Shown here: positions 20,101-27,446 of the stretch, one piece after another
How positions within the stretch are numbered: position 1 is the first letter of the stretch
How the letters are laid out: every line of letters begins with the position of its first letter
The notes under the pieces: model-generated
What the model saw: the letters and a program-made list of their open reading frames with translations, nothing else
Database searches by the model: none
Told to the model about the DNA's origin: nothing
Assembly: GCA_035561135.1 (NCBI GenBank)
Contig: DATMYA010000072.1
Span: forward strand, 47,277 to 111,276
Reading direction: 5' to 3'
Source of the DNA: Clostridia bacterium
GTDB taxonomy: Bacteria; Acidobacteriota; Terriglobia; Terriglobales; Acidobacteriaceae
Length of the DNA: 64,000 nt
Translations under genes and position numbers: made by a program

Positions 20101-20320
20101 ACCCTCGGGCCAGCAGCACGGCCTTGGTCGCCACGCCGGCATCCGAAGCGAACTGCTTCTGAATGGTTTCAAGTTCTTTGTCGTAAGGAGTGCGAGATGC
20201 GTTCTGCCCGAGTGTCGTGAGCCCTGAGAGCAATAAAAGAACGAGCGCCAAGGTGGATGCGACAAAGGAGCGTCGAGGCTGCGGGTGGCAAAGCATCTGT
20301 GTTGCTACACCCTTAAGCAT
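17180..20320 (-). CDS. Large secreted TPR / DUF3857 / transglutaminase-like protein
   Basis: 1046 residues; the N-terminal hydrophobic segment at about 18-37 is a signal peptide or anchor. An in-frame ATG at 20296 is an alternative start. Residues about 100-420 are TPR repeats (VQLATAEYYISREQVEKARN, FVARKRLADIYGSVGLFKQA). DUF3857 follows at about 470-640, then an intact transglutaminase-like core: Cys in FGDCKDKASLMIAL near 740, His in FNHAIVYL and Asp in LWLDGTAEYSG. The C-terminal DUF3858-like sheet ends the protein. In this superfamily such cores act as proteases or crosslinkers; the substrate is unknown. It lies first in a two-gene operon with the degenerate partner. Confidence 0.88.
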   Translation of the reverse strand: MLKGVATQMLCHPQPRRSFVASTLALVLLLLSGLTTLGQNASRTPYDKELETIQKQFASDAGVATKAVLLARGYELRELVSDRTALERWLQSVATGNEEALVRDEAQRLALLAARQRGERRDVEKRSPSILLVAKKAVEEMKSAETLETLGHLEQASGDNEALHHFEAAAHMAPTPERWLSVARVCANQLCRFSALQNASRLAPNNPKVQLATAEYYISREQVEKARNLLAAALRSEPNDFVARKRLADIYGSVGLFKQALAEYERLARDFPVPLWLHRELAIAFERAGQLEHATRLAEAAFAENREGAVERSLLARLYEHRRDATGARKFYERIALMDSSDASALSQMARLRLDEGDAAGAERQLRAGVATHPDNALLRQELAELLVLQRRNREAERELKSAALTNPNAVGLRERIAWLGAVSSVEDTEAAYLADFDQVKSNAQGMSGPHDSVVALDNVIALADVRVDRVQQNGLASARVQQIFKVMNAQGAREFGTRAVQYSPASESLEILRARVHKQDGRMIEAEEGGETSVADTGVSMYYDVRSRVLRFPSLEAGDLIELDYRVSPESETNPYGDYYGGLTLFRGTMSTKLKRYVLLTPAERNFHVVETRMPHSASVTVAGGERIYTWEARDLAALPNEPRSPSATEIAPYISVSTFSNWDELGKWYAELVRPQFTLDAALREVAKRISAENPEELARIHAIHQLVLRNTHYVALEFGIYSYKPYPVSQIYARRFGDCKDKASLMIALMRAVGVDAELAMVRTRRMGEINEQVASIAPFNHAIVYLPKYGLWLDGTAEYSGARELPLEDQGAMALTVSADGRTQMHRIPVTTPEDNYTHRAIRAEIRRDGTMQFSGTVYTRGEDAPGLRREYEVAERQRESIRASLAEVFPTVKVENVEVDGAADLEKDVTVKFSGALDAFSGRSSMALTGTWMRRGYLQTLAPLGERTQDLLLPAPWTTEEELQFALPEGTVRVELPQETRLDSKFGSAVLRYDRRGSQVIVRTLVQFRQIRITPAEYAEFREFCAAVERGFRQEVKVTLR

Positions 20321-20642
20321 TCAAACGCTCGCCGGCCAGGTTCGGTCGTTTTGAAAACCTGCTCTCCCCGAAGGCCGTTTAGCCGTCGGGGAGATAGGTT
20401 CTCCAAAACCTGACTTCGCTCTCTCCGTTGCATCAGTCCCCCAGGATTTTGTGCAGAGCAGCGAACGAACTCAGTTGCTTTGGGGTAAAAGGTAATGGCA
20501 GTTTGCGCTGGAATCGGCACATCGCATATGCGCAAGAAAGCTTAGACTGGCGGACAATAAACCCTTAGGGCGCAGCAGGATAAACTGTTACGTGCATCTC
20601 ACGTTTGGGGAACCGCCGCAAGCGCCATCAGGGGGAAGAAAG
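20321..20642. other. Divergent intergenic region with a strong hairpin (20364-20393)
   Basis: CTCCCCGA (20364-20371) pairs perfectly with TCGGGGAG (20386-20393), and inside the loop GGC pairs with GCC. On the minus strand this hairpin would lie in the leader of the DUF3857 operon, about 45-75 bases before its start, flanked by two copies of CAGGTTTT and an AGGTT/AACCT small stem. There is no long U-run after it. It may be a cis-acting RNA element or mRNA stabiliser; I match it to no known riboswitch. Confidence 0.4.
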
Positions 20643-21413
20643 TTGGAAATTACCACGAAGCGACTGATTCAGATCGTGCTGCTCATTGCGCTCATTTTGG
20701 CAGCCGTAAGGGTTCTCATCATCTTTCGCAGTCGGCATCCCGCCGAGCCGGCCAGGCAAACCTCAGGCGCACTCAATCCCGACTACTATGTCGTTCCCAA
20801 GAAGCTGCATGCCTACGATCTGAAGTCGGCCAGGGAACTGACCAAAGGGCCCGCCTGGGTGCGTGAAGGCTATCGCTACGTATTTTACCCATACGCGAGC
20901 CGAACAGATTTCCAGCACCCTGCCGGGACGCTCGGCCCCATCGAAAAACTCAACTTCGTAGCCGTGGTGAACGAGCGCGGTGTCGGCCAGACACTCACAA
21001 CGCCAAGTGGCCAGCGCATAAAGGTCGTCGAATACCAGGTCATGGCCGTCTTCGAGAAGGATGGTCGCCGATTCAGTATTCCCATCGGTATTCGTCGCGG
21101 GGATGACTACAACATTTATGCTGATGAAATCCTCTTCCTGCAGGACCCGCACGACTTATACAAGCATTGGTCGTCCGAGGTGTGGGACGCCATCGCCCGT
21201 CACGAAGTCAAGCCTGGTATGAATGAGCTTCAGGCCAGTTTCGCCGTTGGCTATGGCACGCTTGGCAAGAACGCTGCAGGGGACCGGGTGCTCAGTTATC
21301 CCAATGGCGGAAATCCCGTCACGGTCACCTACCACGATGGTAAGGCCACAGACATCAGCCTCGGCACGCCGCAAGCGAGAAGCCGTGCTCGCCGGAGTCT
21401 CCGAATGGGTTGA
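20643..21413 (+). CDS. Membrane-anchored protein of unknown function
   Basis: I prefer the TTG at 20643, which follows GGGGGAAG by a few bases and places the protein start right before a membrane helix (TTKRLIQIVLLIALILAAVR). An in-frame GTG at 20592 would add 17 residues. The remaining ~220 residues are a soluble, mostly beta domain outside the membrane: DYYVVPKKLHAYDLKSAREL, LNFVAVVNERGVGQTLTTPS, FSIPIGIRRGDDYNIYADEI and HEVKPGMNELQASFAVGYG. I know no family with certainty. The divergent DUF3857 operon and the secreted GX3-repeat gene downstream suggest an envelope setting. Confidence 0.65.
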   Translation: MEITTKRLIQIVLLIALILAAVRVLIIFRSRHPAEPARQTSGALNPDYYVVPKKLHAYDLKSARELTKGPAWVREGYRYVFYPYASRTDFQHPAGTLGPIEKLNFVAVVNERGVGQTLTTPSGQRIKVVEYQVMAVFEKDGRRFSIPIGIRRGDDYNIYADEILFLQDPHDLYKHWSSEVWDAIARHEVKPGMNELQASFAVGYGTLGKNAAGDRVLSYPNGGNPVTVTYHDGKATDISLGTPQARSRARRSLRMG

Positions 21414-21476
21414 CACAGTCGGCCCGCGTGACATCTAGCTCAGGGATTCCCACATCTCAAGAGCAGGAGATTCGCC

Positions 21477-22145
21477 GTGTTCTGCTTGCGGTTTCGTTGT
21501 CTTCCCGGGCTGCTCGTCCTGGCGCTACTGCCCCTGCCTTGCAGCGTGGCCCAAGAAGATTCACATCTCACACTGGACCCCGCCAGTCCCATCTACCGCC
21601 GCTCCGCTTTTGCGCACGGTTACATTCATGGATACGAGCGTGGCTTCCACTTCGGAGACCTGGATTTGCACATGGGGCGCGATGCCCGCGACGTGCAGAA
21701 GATCAAAGATTTCAAAGCGGCGCACTCACATTTCCAATCTAATTTTGGCAATCGCAATCTTTTCGATCGGGGATACGAGCAGGGCTTTCGAGTAGGCTAT
21801 TTAGATTCTCGTGGCGGTCGTGAATTCCGCGCCGCCAGAGAGTCTCGCGGCTTAGTCCGCGAACTCGCCGGTGTCACGGGAGACCCGACCCGTCCCGATA
21901 GCAATTTCGATCAGGCGTTTTTTGCCGGATACAACCGGGGGCGTGATGTCGGACTGAACGATGGCCGAGCGGCTGCCAACTTCCGCCCTGAAGGCGCGAC
22001 GTGCGAAGCGCCCCAACAGGTTCAACAGGACACAGCCAACCCCTACTGCAGGGCATTTGCGCTCGGATACGAACTCGGCTATTCCGATGGCTACAACAAT
22101 CAGCGCCCAGCCGAGCGGGAGATGCGCACCGCGAGCGGCAGATAA
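21477..22145 (+). CDS. Secreted protein with four glycine-periodic (GX3, Yae1-like) repeats
   Basis: A GTG start with AGGAGA six bases upstream gives 222 residues and a signal peptide (ending CSVAQED). The mature protein contains four copies of a motif of the form (F)xxGYxxGxxxGxxD: FAHGYIHGYERGFHFGDLDL, FDRGYEQGFRVGYLD, FFAGYNRGRDVGLNDGRA and FALGYELGYSDGYNN. The every-fourth-residue glycine recalls the deca-GX3 region of eukaryotic Yae1/Lto1, but the shared feature may be convergent helix packing. The two cysteines (CEAPQQ, NPYC) could form a disulphide. Function unknown. Confidence 0.65.
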   Translation: MFCLRFRCLPGLLVLALLPLPCSVAQEDSHLTLDPASPIYRRSAFAHGYIHGYERGFHFGDLDLHMGRDARDVQKIKDFKAAHSHFQSNFGNRNLFDRGYEQGFRVGYLDSRGGREFRAARESRGLVRELAGVTGDPTRPDSNFDQAFFAGYNRGRDVGLNDGRAAANFRPEGATCEAPQQVQQDTANPYCRAFALGYELGYSDGYNNQRPAEREMRTASGR

Positions 22146-22147
22146 CT

Positions 22148-22567
22148 TCAGCGCTTCACGGCCTGCGACTCCGCCGTAGCTGCCTTTTCTTCCTCGGCAC
22201 GAATCGTGCCACGTTCATCGACGATGAACGCCCGATGTGTCGCGTCAATCTGTGCCTTAGGCGTCATAGATAGCGAGAAATCCTTCCCGCTCGACTTGAA
22301 CCTCGCAAGGTAATCGCCACGGTTCGGGTCCGTCATCCGTTTGGTGAATGATCCCTGGCCGACCAGGCCGGTCAGCGAAGTCGCATACGTGTTGTGGCGC
22401 TTTTTGTATTCGCGTTGCGCGTTCACCACCACGCGCATGTAGCCCAGCGCAGCAGCCTCGGAATTGGATCGTGCCGGATCTCCGGGGAATTTCGCCGCGT
22501 ATTCCTGCGCTACCGCCAGACTCGCCAATACAAGCACAATGGCGACTGCCTTCACCTTAAGAACCAT
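22148..22567 (-). CDS. Small secreted pilin-like (pseudopilin-type) protein
   Basis: The 139-residue product has a signal peptide (VKAVAIVLVLASLAVAQE) and then EAAALGYMRVVVNAQREYKK followed by HNTYATSLTGL, a pattern common in type IV pilin-like proteins of Acidobacteriota, where a helix precedes a short sheet (YLARFKSSGKDFSLSMTPKA, HRAFIVDERGTIRAEE). It lacks the GF-E prepilin cleavage site, so it is not a normal pilin. It converges with the GX3-repeat gene, stop codons two bases apart. Confidence 0.6.
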   Translation of the reverse strand: MVLKVKAVAIVLVLASLAVAQEYAAKFPGDPARSNSEAAALGYMRVVVNAQREYKKRHNTYATSLTGLVGQGSFTKRMTDPNRGDYLARFKSSGKDFSLSMTPKAQIDATHRAFIVDERGTIRAEEEKAATAESQAVKR

Positions 22568-22725
22568 GCCTCACCCCTCCAAACAGCAGCTTAGATGCAC
22601 ATTCGCGACTGTGAATGTGGCACCGTCGCGATAGTACATGGACCATCGATCATTGGCCTAAGGCATACACCTTCTTCCCAAATAGGCACGGGAAAGGCTA
22701 TGCTAACGCGCACCTGAGGCACAAC

Positions 22726-23382
22726 ATGAAACCGGCTACCGCTAAGAAACCGCAAATCCGCATCGCAGTCGTCGAAAGTGATCCCCTGCGCTTCATCGGT
22801 TTCCGGGCGCTCTTCGACTCCGAGCCTGAGTTTGAACTCGTCGCATCCACGATGGCCGAAATCGCCACGCGTGTGAATGTCGATTTAATCCTTGTCGGCA
22901 GTCGCGGCGCACAGAATCTGTTCGACGTGATGGCATCGCTCAAGGCCTCGCGCCCCGATCTGCGTATCATCGTCACCGGATCAGGCGCAGAGGATGAAAT
23001 GATTCTCAAGGCCTTAGCGGCTGGCGCAAAGGGCTATGTCGATGAGGCAGCGACCCCGGCTGAGTTTGTGCAGGCCATGAAAATGGTCCACCAGGGGTCT
23101 GTCTGGGCGCCACGACGCGTGCTATCCACCTTCATCGAGCGTGTCACGACGTCTCCCGGTCGAATCTTTCCCGCCGGTCGCGTCGTCTTTACCGACCGCG
23201 AAAAAGAAGTACTCGAACTTCTCGTCGCTGGGCGCTCCAATAAAGAGATCGGCTCCTCGCTTGGGATCGAAGAACGCACCGTCAAGGCGCACGTTGCCAA
23301 ACTGATGCGCAAGGTCGGCGTGCAGAATCGCATAGCGCTCTCCGTTCACGCCATCACCCATTCCCTGGTCACTTCAAAATAA
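22726..23382 (+). CDS. NarL/LuxR-type response regulator with atypical (non-phosphorylatable) receiver
   Basis: From the ATG at 22726 (TGAGG upstream) the protein has 218 residues. The C-terminal LuxR helix-turn-helix is classical: FTDREKEVLELLVAGRSNKE, then ERTVKAHVAKLMRKVGVQNR. The N-terminal domain has the receiver fold, but the site of the phosphorylated Asp reads VDLILVGSRG, with Gly in place of Asp, and the usual acidic pair is ESD (VVESDPLRF). The conserved Lys is kept (AAGAKGYVDE). It should therefore bind DNA without classical phosphorelay control; partner or ligand control is inferred. No histidine kinase adjoins. Confidence 0.85.
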   Translation: MKPATAKKPQIRIAVVESDPLRFIGFRALFDSEPEFELVASTMAEIATRVNVDLILVGSRGAQNLFDVMASLKASRPDLRIIVTGSGAEDEMILKALAAGAKGYVDEAATPAEFVQAMKMVHQGSVWAPRRVLSTFIERVTTSPGRIFPAGRVVFTDREKEVLELLVAGRSNKEIGSSLGIEERTVKAHVAKLMRKVGVQNRIALSVHAITHSLVTSK

Positions 23383-23425
23383 GGCGTTCTCCCCCTGTGT
23401 GCCGCGTTCGCGCGGCACACGCCTT
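23381..23425 (+). terminator. Intrinsic terminator with TTCG tetraloop
   Basis: GTGTGCCGCG (23397-23406) pairs with all ten bases after a TTCG loop (23411-23420), and AAGGCG directly at the stop codon pairs with CGCCTT (23420-23425). GTTTC follows; the U-run is short, but position and strength fit termination of the regulator gene. Confidence 0.6.
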
Positions 23426-23738
23426 GTTTCAGGAGGTTACTTTTGTTCCATAGTTCCCGTGTACTTGCAGGCAGCGTTCTTAGTTACCTTGTGGCAGGGC
23501 ACTCCATGCCCCATACTCGCTTCACCTACCACAGAACCTGGGAGATGGGGTTGCGCCGGTAACGAGGGTCACCGGTGCAACCCTTTCGCGTTTCTGCGCC
23601 AGGTCTCAGAAGAGTAAACGTAACGCTCGCTAACGTCTTCCCACCCAGCGCGGTCTAATCAACGTAAGATGGGTAAGAGGCTCGTTCCGTCAGATTCAAC
23701 CCTTCGAGCCGAGCAGAGTTTTTTGGGGTGTCGTAAAA
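23426..23738. other. Intergenic region without a supported gene
   Basis: About 310 bases between the regulator terminator and the SYLF gene. It presumably holds the SYLF promoter, but no box matches well. A 72-codon open frame starting inside the terminator is not credible. Confidence 0.3.
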
Positions 23739-24455
23739 ATGAAAAGATGCATTCTGTTATTCGCCGTCCTCCTCATCTCCGCCAACCTCTTTGCCGCCGA
23801 CCGCGTTGACAATGTTGAACGACTTGAGTCCGCAGTCACAATCCTGAACGAGATTATGGGTGCTCCGGATGCGGGGATTCCTGAGGAAGTCCTCGGCTCC
23901 GCCGAGTGTGTCGCCGTGGTTCCATCCCTGATGAAGGGAGGCTTTGTGCTTGGCGCTTCCTATGGCAAGGGCGTGGCCAGTTGCCGCACGGCCAAGGGCT
24001 GGAGCGCACCGGCATTCTTCAAAATGGAGGGCGGAAGCTTCGGTCTTCAGATCGGCGGACAGGCGGTCGATCTCGTCATGCTCATCATGAATGAGAATGG
24101 CATGCGTAACCTGCTTTCCAGCAAGTTCAAGCTTGGCGCGGACGCGTCCGTCGCTGCCGGTCCTGTCGGACGTCACGCCGAGGGTGCCACCGACTGGAAA
24201 TTACGGGCGCAGGTGCTTACCTATTCGCGCGCGCGCGGAGTCTTTGCCGGCATCACGCTCAACGGCAACGTGATCAAGCAACACCAGGACGACACTCGCG
24301 CCTTCTACGGACGCATGGTTCCGTTCCGCACACTACTAACCGGAAACCTGCAACCGATTCCAGCCGACGCACAGCCGTGGATCGATACGCTGAACAAGTA
24401 CGCGCCAATCAGCGTAGCCAGAACACCCCCGGCGCCAGCGCAGCCAAAGTCATAG
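23739..24455 (+). CDS. Secreted SYLF-domain (Ysc84-like) protein
   Basis: SYLF proteins bind phosphoinositides or other lipids in eukaryotes; bacterial members are exported and of uncertain role. The 238-residue product has a signal peptide (CILLFAVLLISANLFAADR). The domain is complete: RLESAVTILNEIMGAPDAGI, VPSLMKGGFVLGASYGKG, FFKMEGGSFGLQIGGQAVDL, VAAGPVGRHAEGATD and LTYSRARGVFAGITLNG. The proline-rich end (RTPPAPAQPKS) is typical of this family in Acidobacteriota. Monocistronic as far as can be seen. Confidence 0.9.
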   Translation: MKRCILLFAVLLISANLFAADRVDNVERLESAVTILNEIMGAPDAGIPEEVLGSAECVAVVPSLMKGGFVLGASYGKGVASCRTAKGWSAPAFFKMEGGSFGLQIGGQAVDLVMLIMNENGMRNLLSSKFKLGADASVAAGPVGRHAEGATDWKLRAQVLTYSRARGVFAGITLNGNVIKQHQDDTRAFYGRMVPFRTLLTGNLQPIPADAQPWIDTLNKYAPISVARTPPAPAQPKS

Positions 24456-24477
24456 CGGCACGGTTCCTGCGACGAGA

Positions 24478-24499
24478 GAGGCGGCACAGACGCCGCCTC
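24478..24499 (+). terminator. Strong hairpin after the SYLF gene, no clear U-run
   Basis: GAGGCGGC and GCCGCCTC form a perfect eight-base stem around ACAGAC, 23 bases after the SYLF stop. Without a U-run it may be a processed 3' end or a weak terminator. Confidence 0.4.
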
Positions 24500-24676
24500 A
24501 GATTGCTGACAAGTCAATTCAGAACACGCGTCATGGTGAGCGTAACGGCGTCTGATTTTCTCTCGCCGTCCTTCCATAGATTCGCTTTTGCGCTGCGATG
24601 GGCGACCCGCTTACGGACGAGCCCGTGAGTCTCGCATTGACATTGTTTTTTCGCGAGTGCTACCGTCAACTTTCTG

Positions 24677-25576
24677 ATGCGACAACGTCTCGAATACGCG
24701 CCTGTATGGCTGTTCGTGCGCCTTCTCGGGGTGCTGCCTCGGCCGATGTCGCGCGCCGTAGCCATTACAATCGCGTTTCTGATCTACGCACTCCACGGAC
24801 GTCTGCGCCGTGTAGGCCTGCGCAACCTCGAACTGGCGATGCCGGAGAAGCCGTTGGCCGAGCGCAGGCGTATCCTTCGCGGCGTATTCCGTTCGCTGGG
24901 GCGCCTGCTGGCAGAGTTCTGCAAGTTCCCGAGTTACACGCGTGAAAACGTGTCGCGCGTTGCGGTTTATCAAGGGTTTGAGAACTTCGAAGCCGCGCAC
25001 AACCGAGGCAAGGGCGTCATCTTCCTGACTGCGCATCTTGGCGGATGGGAGATTGGATCGTTTGTCCATTCGCTGTACGGACATCCACTCAACGTTGTGG
25101 TTCGCGGACTGGACAATTCCTATCTCAACACGCTTGTCGATCACTATCGCACACTTCACGGCAACCGCACCTTTGATAAGGGCGACTTCGCACGCGGACT
25201 CATCGGCGCCATGCGCAAGGGCGAAACTGTTGGCATCCTGATGGACACCAACATGACGCCACCGCAGGGCGTATTCGTGGATTACTTCGGACATGCGGCC
25301 TGCACCGCCGCCGGCGCTGCACGTGTAGCGCTACGCACAGGCGCCGCCGTCGTCCCCGGATTTACCGTCTGGGATGATGAACTCGGCAAGTACCGCATCG
25401 AGTTCGCACCGGCCATACCGCTCGTCAACTCCGGTGATGACGAGGCCGACGCCGTCGCCAACACGCAGACGTTCACCAAAGTTATCGAAGACTTCGTTCG
25501 CCGCCATCCTGACCAGTGGCTCTGGGTCCACCGCCGCTGGAAAAGCCGCCCGCCCGCCGAACCTCCGCTCTACTAG
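24677..25576 (+). CDS. LpxL/HtrB-family lysophospholipid or lipid A acyltransferase
   Basis: This family transfers a secondary acyl chain to lipid A (or to related glycolipids) at the inner membrane. The 299-residue protein has the LpxL architecture: an N-terminal membrane helix, the catalytic H-x4-E in TAHLGGWEIG near residue 117, RGLDNSYLNTLVDHYR, VGILMDTNMTPPQGVFVDYFG and a C-terminal DQWLWVHRRWKSRP. LpxD follows 136 bases later, which supports a lipid A role. The exact acyl position cannot be read from sequence. Confidence 0.88.
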   Translation: MRQRLEYAPVWLFVRLLGVLPRPMSRAVAITIAFLIYALHGRLRRVGLRNLELAMPEKPLAERRRILRGVFRSLGRLLAEFCKFPSYTRENVSRVAVYQGFENFEAAHNRGKGVIFLTAHLGGWEIGSFVHSLYGHPLNVVVRGLDNSYLNTLVDHYRTLHGNRTFDKGDFARGLIGAMRKGETVGILMDTNMTPPQGVFVDYFGHAACTAAGAARVALRTGAAVVPGFTVWDDELGKYRIEFAPAIPLVNSGDDEADAVANTQTFTKVIEDFVRRHPDQWLWVHRRWKSRPPAEPPLY

Positions 25577-25712
25577 AACTCCGATTCAAAAATCTTTCGC
25601 CTGCACCAATACTTCCGGCCCGCAGGAGAAGTCATCCAGTGCGGAGCGAAGGGCTTGCTGTTCACGCAATCCCCGAGTTGAAGCAAGCGTCTCGTTCGTA
25701 TATACCCTCTCC

Positions 25713-26702
25713 ATGCGACTTCAAGACCTTGCCGACGCGCTTGGCCTACAACTGCTCCACCCGAATGACGCCGAAATTACCGGCATCGCCAGCATGGCGT
25801 CCGCCCAATCGTCCGATCTCGTCTTTGTCGAGGATCCCCGCTACCTCGAATCTGCTCTCGATTCCGGAGCCGGTGCCATCATTGCGGCAGCGTTCGCGGC
25901 CGAGTCGGTCTCGGCTCGCCCTATGCTCATCGCAGCCAATCCGCGTCTCGCGTTCGCGCTTTCGGCCTCTTTGCTGGCGCGTGCGGGCACTCGTGCCACC
26001 GGCGTGCACCCCAGCGCCGTCGTGCATCCGTCCGCCATTCTTGGCCCGGGTGTCTCCGTGGGAGCGCAATGCTACATCGCGGAAGGCGTTCGAATCGGAC
26101 AGGGTACGCAGATTGGTCCCGGTTGCGTGATCGGCGCCGATATTTCCATCGGGGAAGATTGCGAACTCGTTGCGCGTGTCACGATCCATTCGCATACGAC
26201 GATTGGCGATCGCACGGTTATTCACGCTGGGGCTGTTCTTGGCGGTGATGGCTTCGGATTCGTGCCAGATCCCGCCACCGGACGCTTCCACAAGTTTCCC
26301 CAGATCGGTCGTCTCGACATCGGCAATGACGTCGAGATCGGCGCGAACGTAACCATCGATCGCGGCGCACTCGAAGCAACCGTTATCAGCGATGGCGTGA
26401 AGCTGGATAACATGGTGCATGTTGGCCACAACGCGTTTCTGGGACGCAATGTCGTCATCGCCGCGCAGAGCGGCGTCTCCGGCAGTTCCCACATTGCTGA
26501 TAACGTGCTGATAGGCGGGCAGGTCGGTATTGCCGATCACGTGCGCATCGAAGAAGGAGCGATCCTTGGCGCGCAAGCGGGCATCCCAAGTAAGAAGGTT
26601 ATCCGTGGGAAGGGCGTCGTCTTCTGGGGAACGCCCGCGCGCCCCATCAAGGAGTACCTGAAGGAACTCGCCGTTCTCGCGCGTTTAGCCAGCAAGAAGT
26701 GA
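25713..26702 (+). CDS. lpxD: UDP-3-O-(3-hydroxyacyl)glucosamine N-acyltransferase
   Basis: LpxD adds the N-linked hydroxyacyl chain in lipid A synthesis, from acyl-ACP, in the cytoplasm. The ATG at 25713 gives 329 residues with the uridine-binding N-domain (MRLQDLADALGL to about 100) followed by a left-handed beta helix of hexapeptide repeats (VHPSAVVHPSAILGPGVSVG, IGQGTQIGPGCVIGADISIG). Catalytic His is expected in the VHVGHNAFLGRN segment near residue 237. A longer open frame upstream overlaps the preceding gene and carries no family sequence. Confidence 0.95.
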   Translation: MRLQDLADALGLQLLHPNDAEITGIASMASAQSSDLVFVEDPRYLESALDSGAGAIIAAAFAAESVSARPMLIAANPRLAFALSASLLARAGTRATGVHPSAVVHPSAILGPGVSVGAQCYIAEGVRIGQGTQIGPGCVIGADISIGEDCELVARVTIHSHTTIGDRTVIHAGAVLGGDGFGFVPDPATGRFHKFPQIGRLDIGNDVEIGANVTIDRGALEATVISDGVKLDNMVHVGHNAFLGRNVVIAAQSGVSGSSHIADNVLIGGQVGIADHVRIEEGAILGAQAGIPSKKVIRGKGVVFWGTPARPIKEYLKELAVLARLASKK

Positions 26703-26748
26703 TTGTGAGCGAGAGTTAAACTTATACGAAGCATCCGGCGAGACGATC

Positions 26749-27363
26749 ATGGCGACTCTAGTCATCGGCGGCCACTCTCGCAGTGTCGGAAAGACCAGCT
26801 TGGTCGTGGGTCTCATCCGCGCCTTGCCCCGCCACTGGACAGCCATCAAGATCACACAGTACGGTCACGGCATCTGCTCTGCAGATGGAATGCCGTGTGA
26901 CTGTGTCACCAACGATCATGCCTCCGCGATCATGGAGGAGCGCGATCGCAGCGGCGATACCGATACATCCCGCTTTCTTATTGCCGGTGCCGAGCGCGTT
27001 TTGTGGGTGCGGACGCGCCAAGGCTATCTCGCTGAAGCCATGCCGCGCTTGCGCAAGGAACTCGGCGACGCGCAGGACGTCATCATCGAATCCAACAGCA
27101 TTATGAAGTTTCTGCGCCCGGACCTATACCTGACGGTACTCGATTACGCGACTGCCGACTTCAAAGCTTCGGCGCGCAACTTCCTCGACCTGGCCTCCGC
27201 CGTCATTCTTCACGACACGGCTTCGAACGTGTTTCCGGCATGGGAGGGAGTCTCACTGAGACTCATTGCCGGTAAGCCAACCTTCCACATTTCACCGCCA
27301 GAGTATGTCACACCTGGCATCATCGAGTTCGTGCGCCAGCACCTCACAGTTTCAGCAGATTAA
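26749..27363 (+). CDS. P-loop NTPase, MobB-like
   Basis: The 204-residue protein opens with a Walker A loop, GGHSRSVGKTSLV, and has a possible Walker B-like DVIIESNSIMKF near residue 115, the pattern of MobB-type small GTPases of molybdopterin-guanine dinucleotide synthesis and of related acetyl-CoA synthase accessory proteins. A cysteine cluster CSADGMPCDC near residues 44-53 is not part of typical MobB and may bind metal. The window's formate dehydrogenase needs bis-MGD, but lies 36 kb away. I would call it a MobB-like protein of unproven role. It begins 46 bases after lpxD. Confidence 0.6.
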   Translation: MATLVIGGHSRSVGKTSLVVGLIRALPRHWTAIKITQYGHGICSADGMPCDCVTNDHASAIMEERDRSGDTDTSRFLIAGAERVLWVRTRQGYLAEAMPRLRKELGDAQDVIIESNSIMKFLRPDLYLTVLDYATADFKASARNFLDLASAVILHDTASNVFPAWEGVSLRLIAGKPTFHISPPEYVTPGIIEFVRQHLTVSAD

Positions 27364-27446
27364 TTCGACACTGGCGAGAAGAGAAAAGCCTTTGAACATT
27401 TTGACAGTAGCTGTCTTGTGTCGCCTTGTATCCGTGCTCGACCAAG

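Noticed and set aside
23399..23617. 72-codon open frame
   Set aside because: It begins inside the terminator hairpin, has no ribosome site and a composition unlike a real protein.
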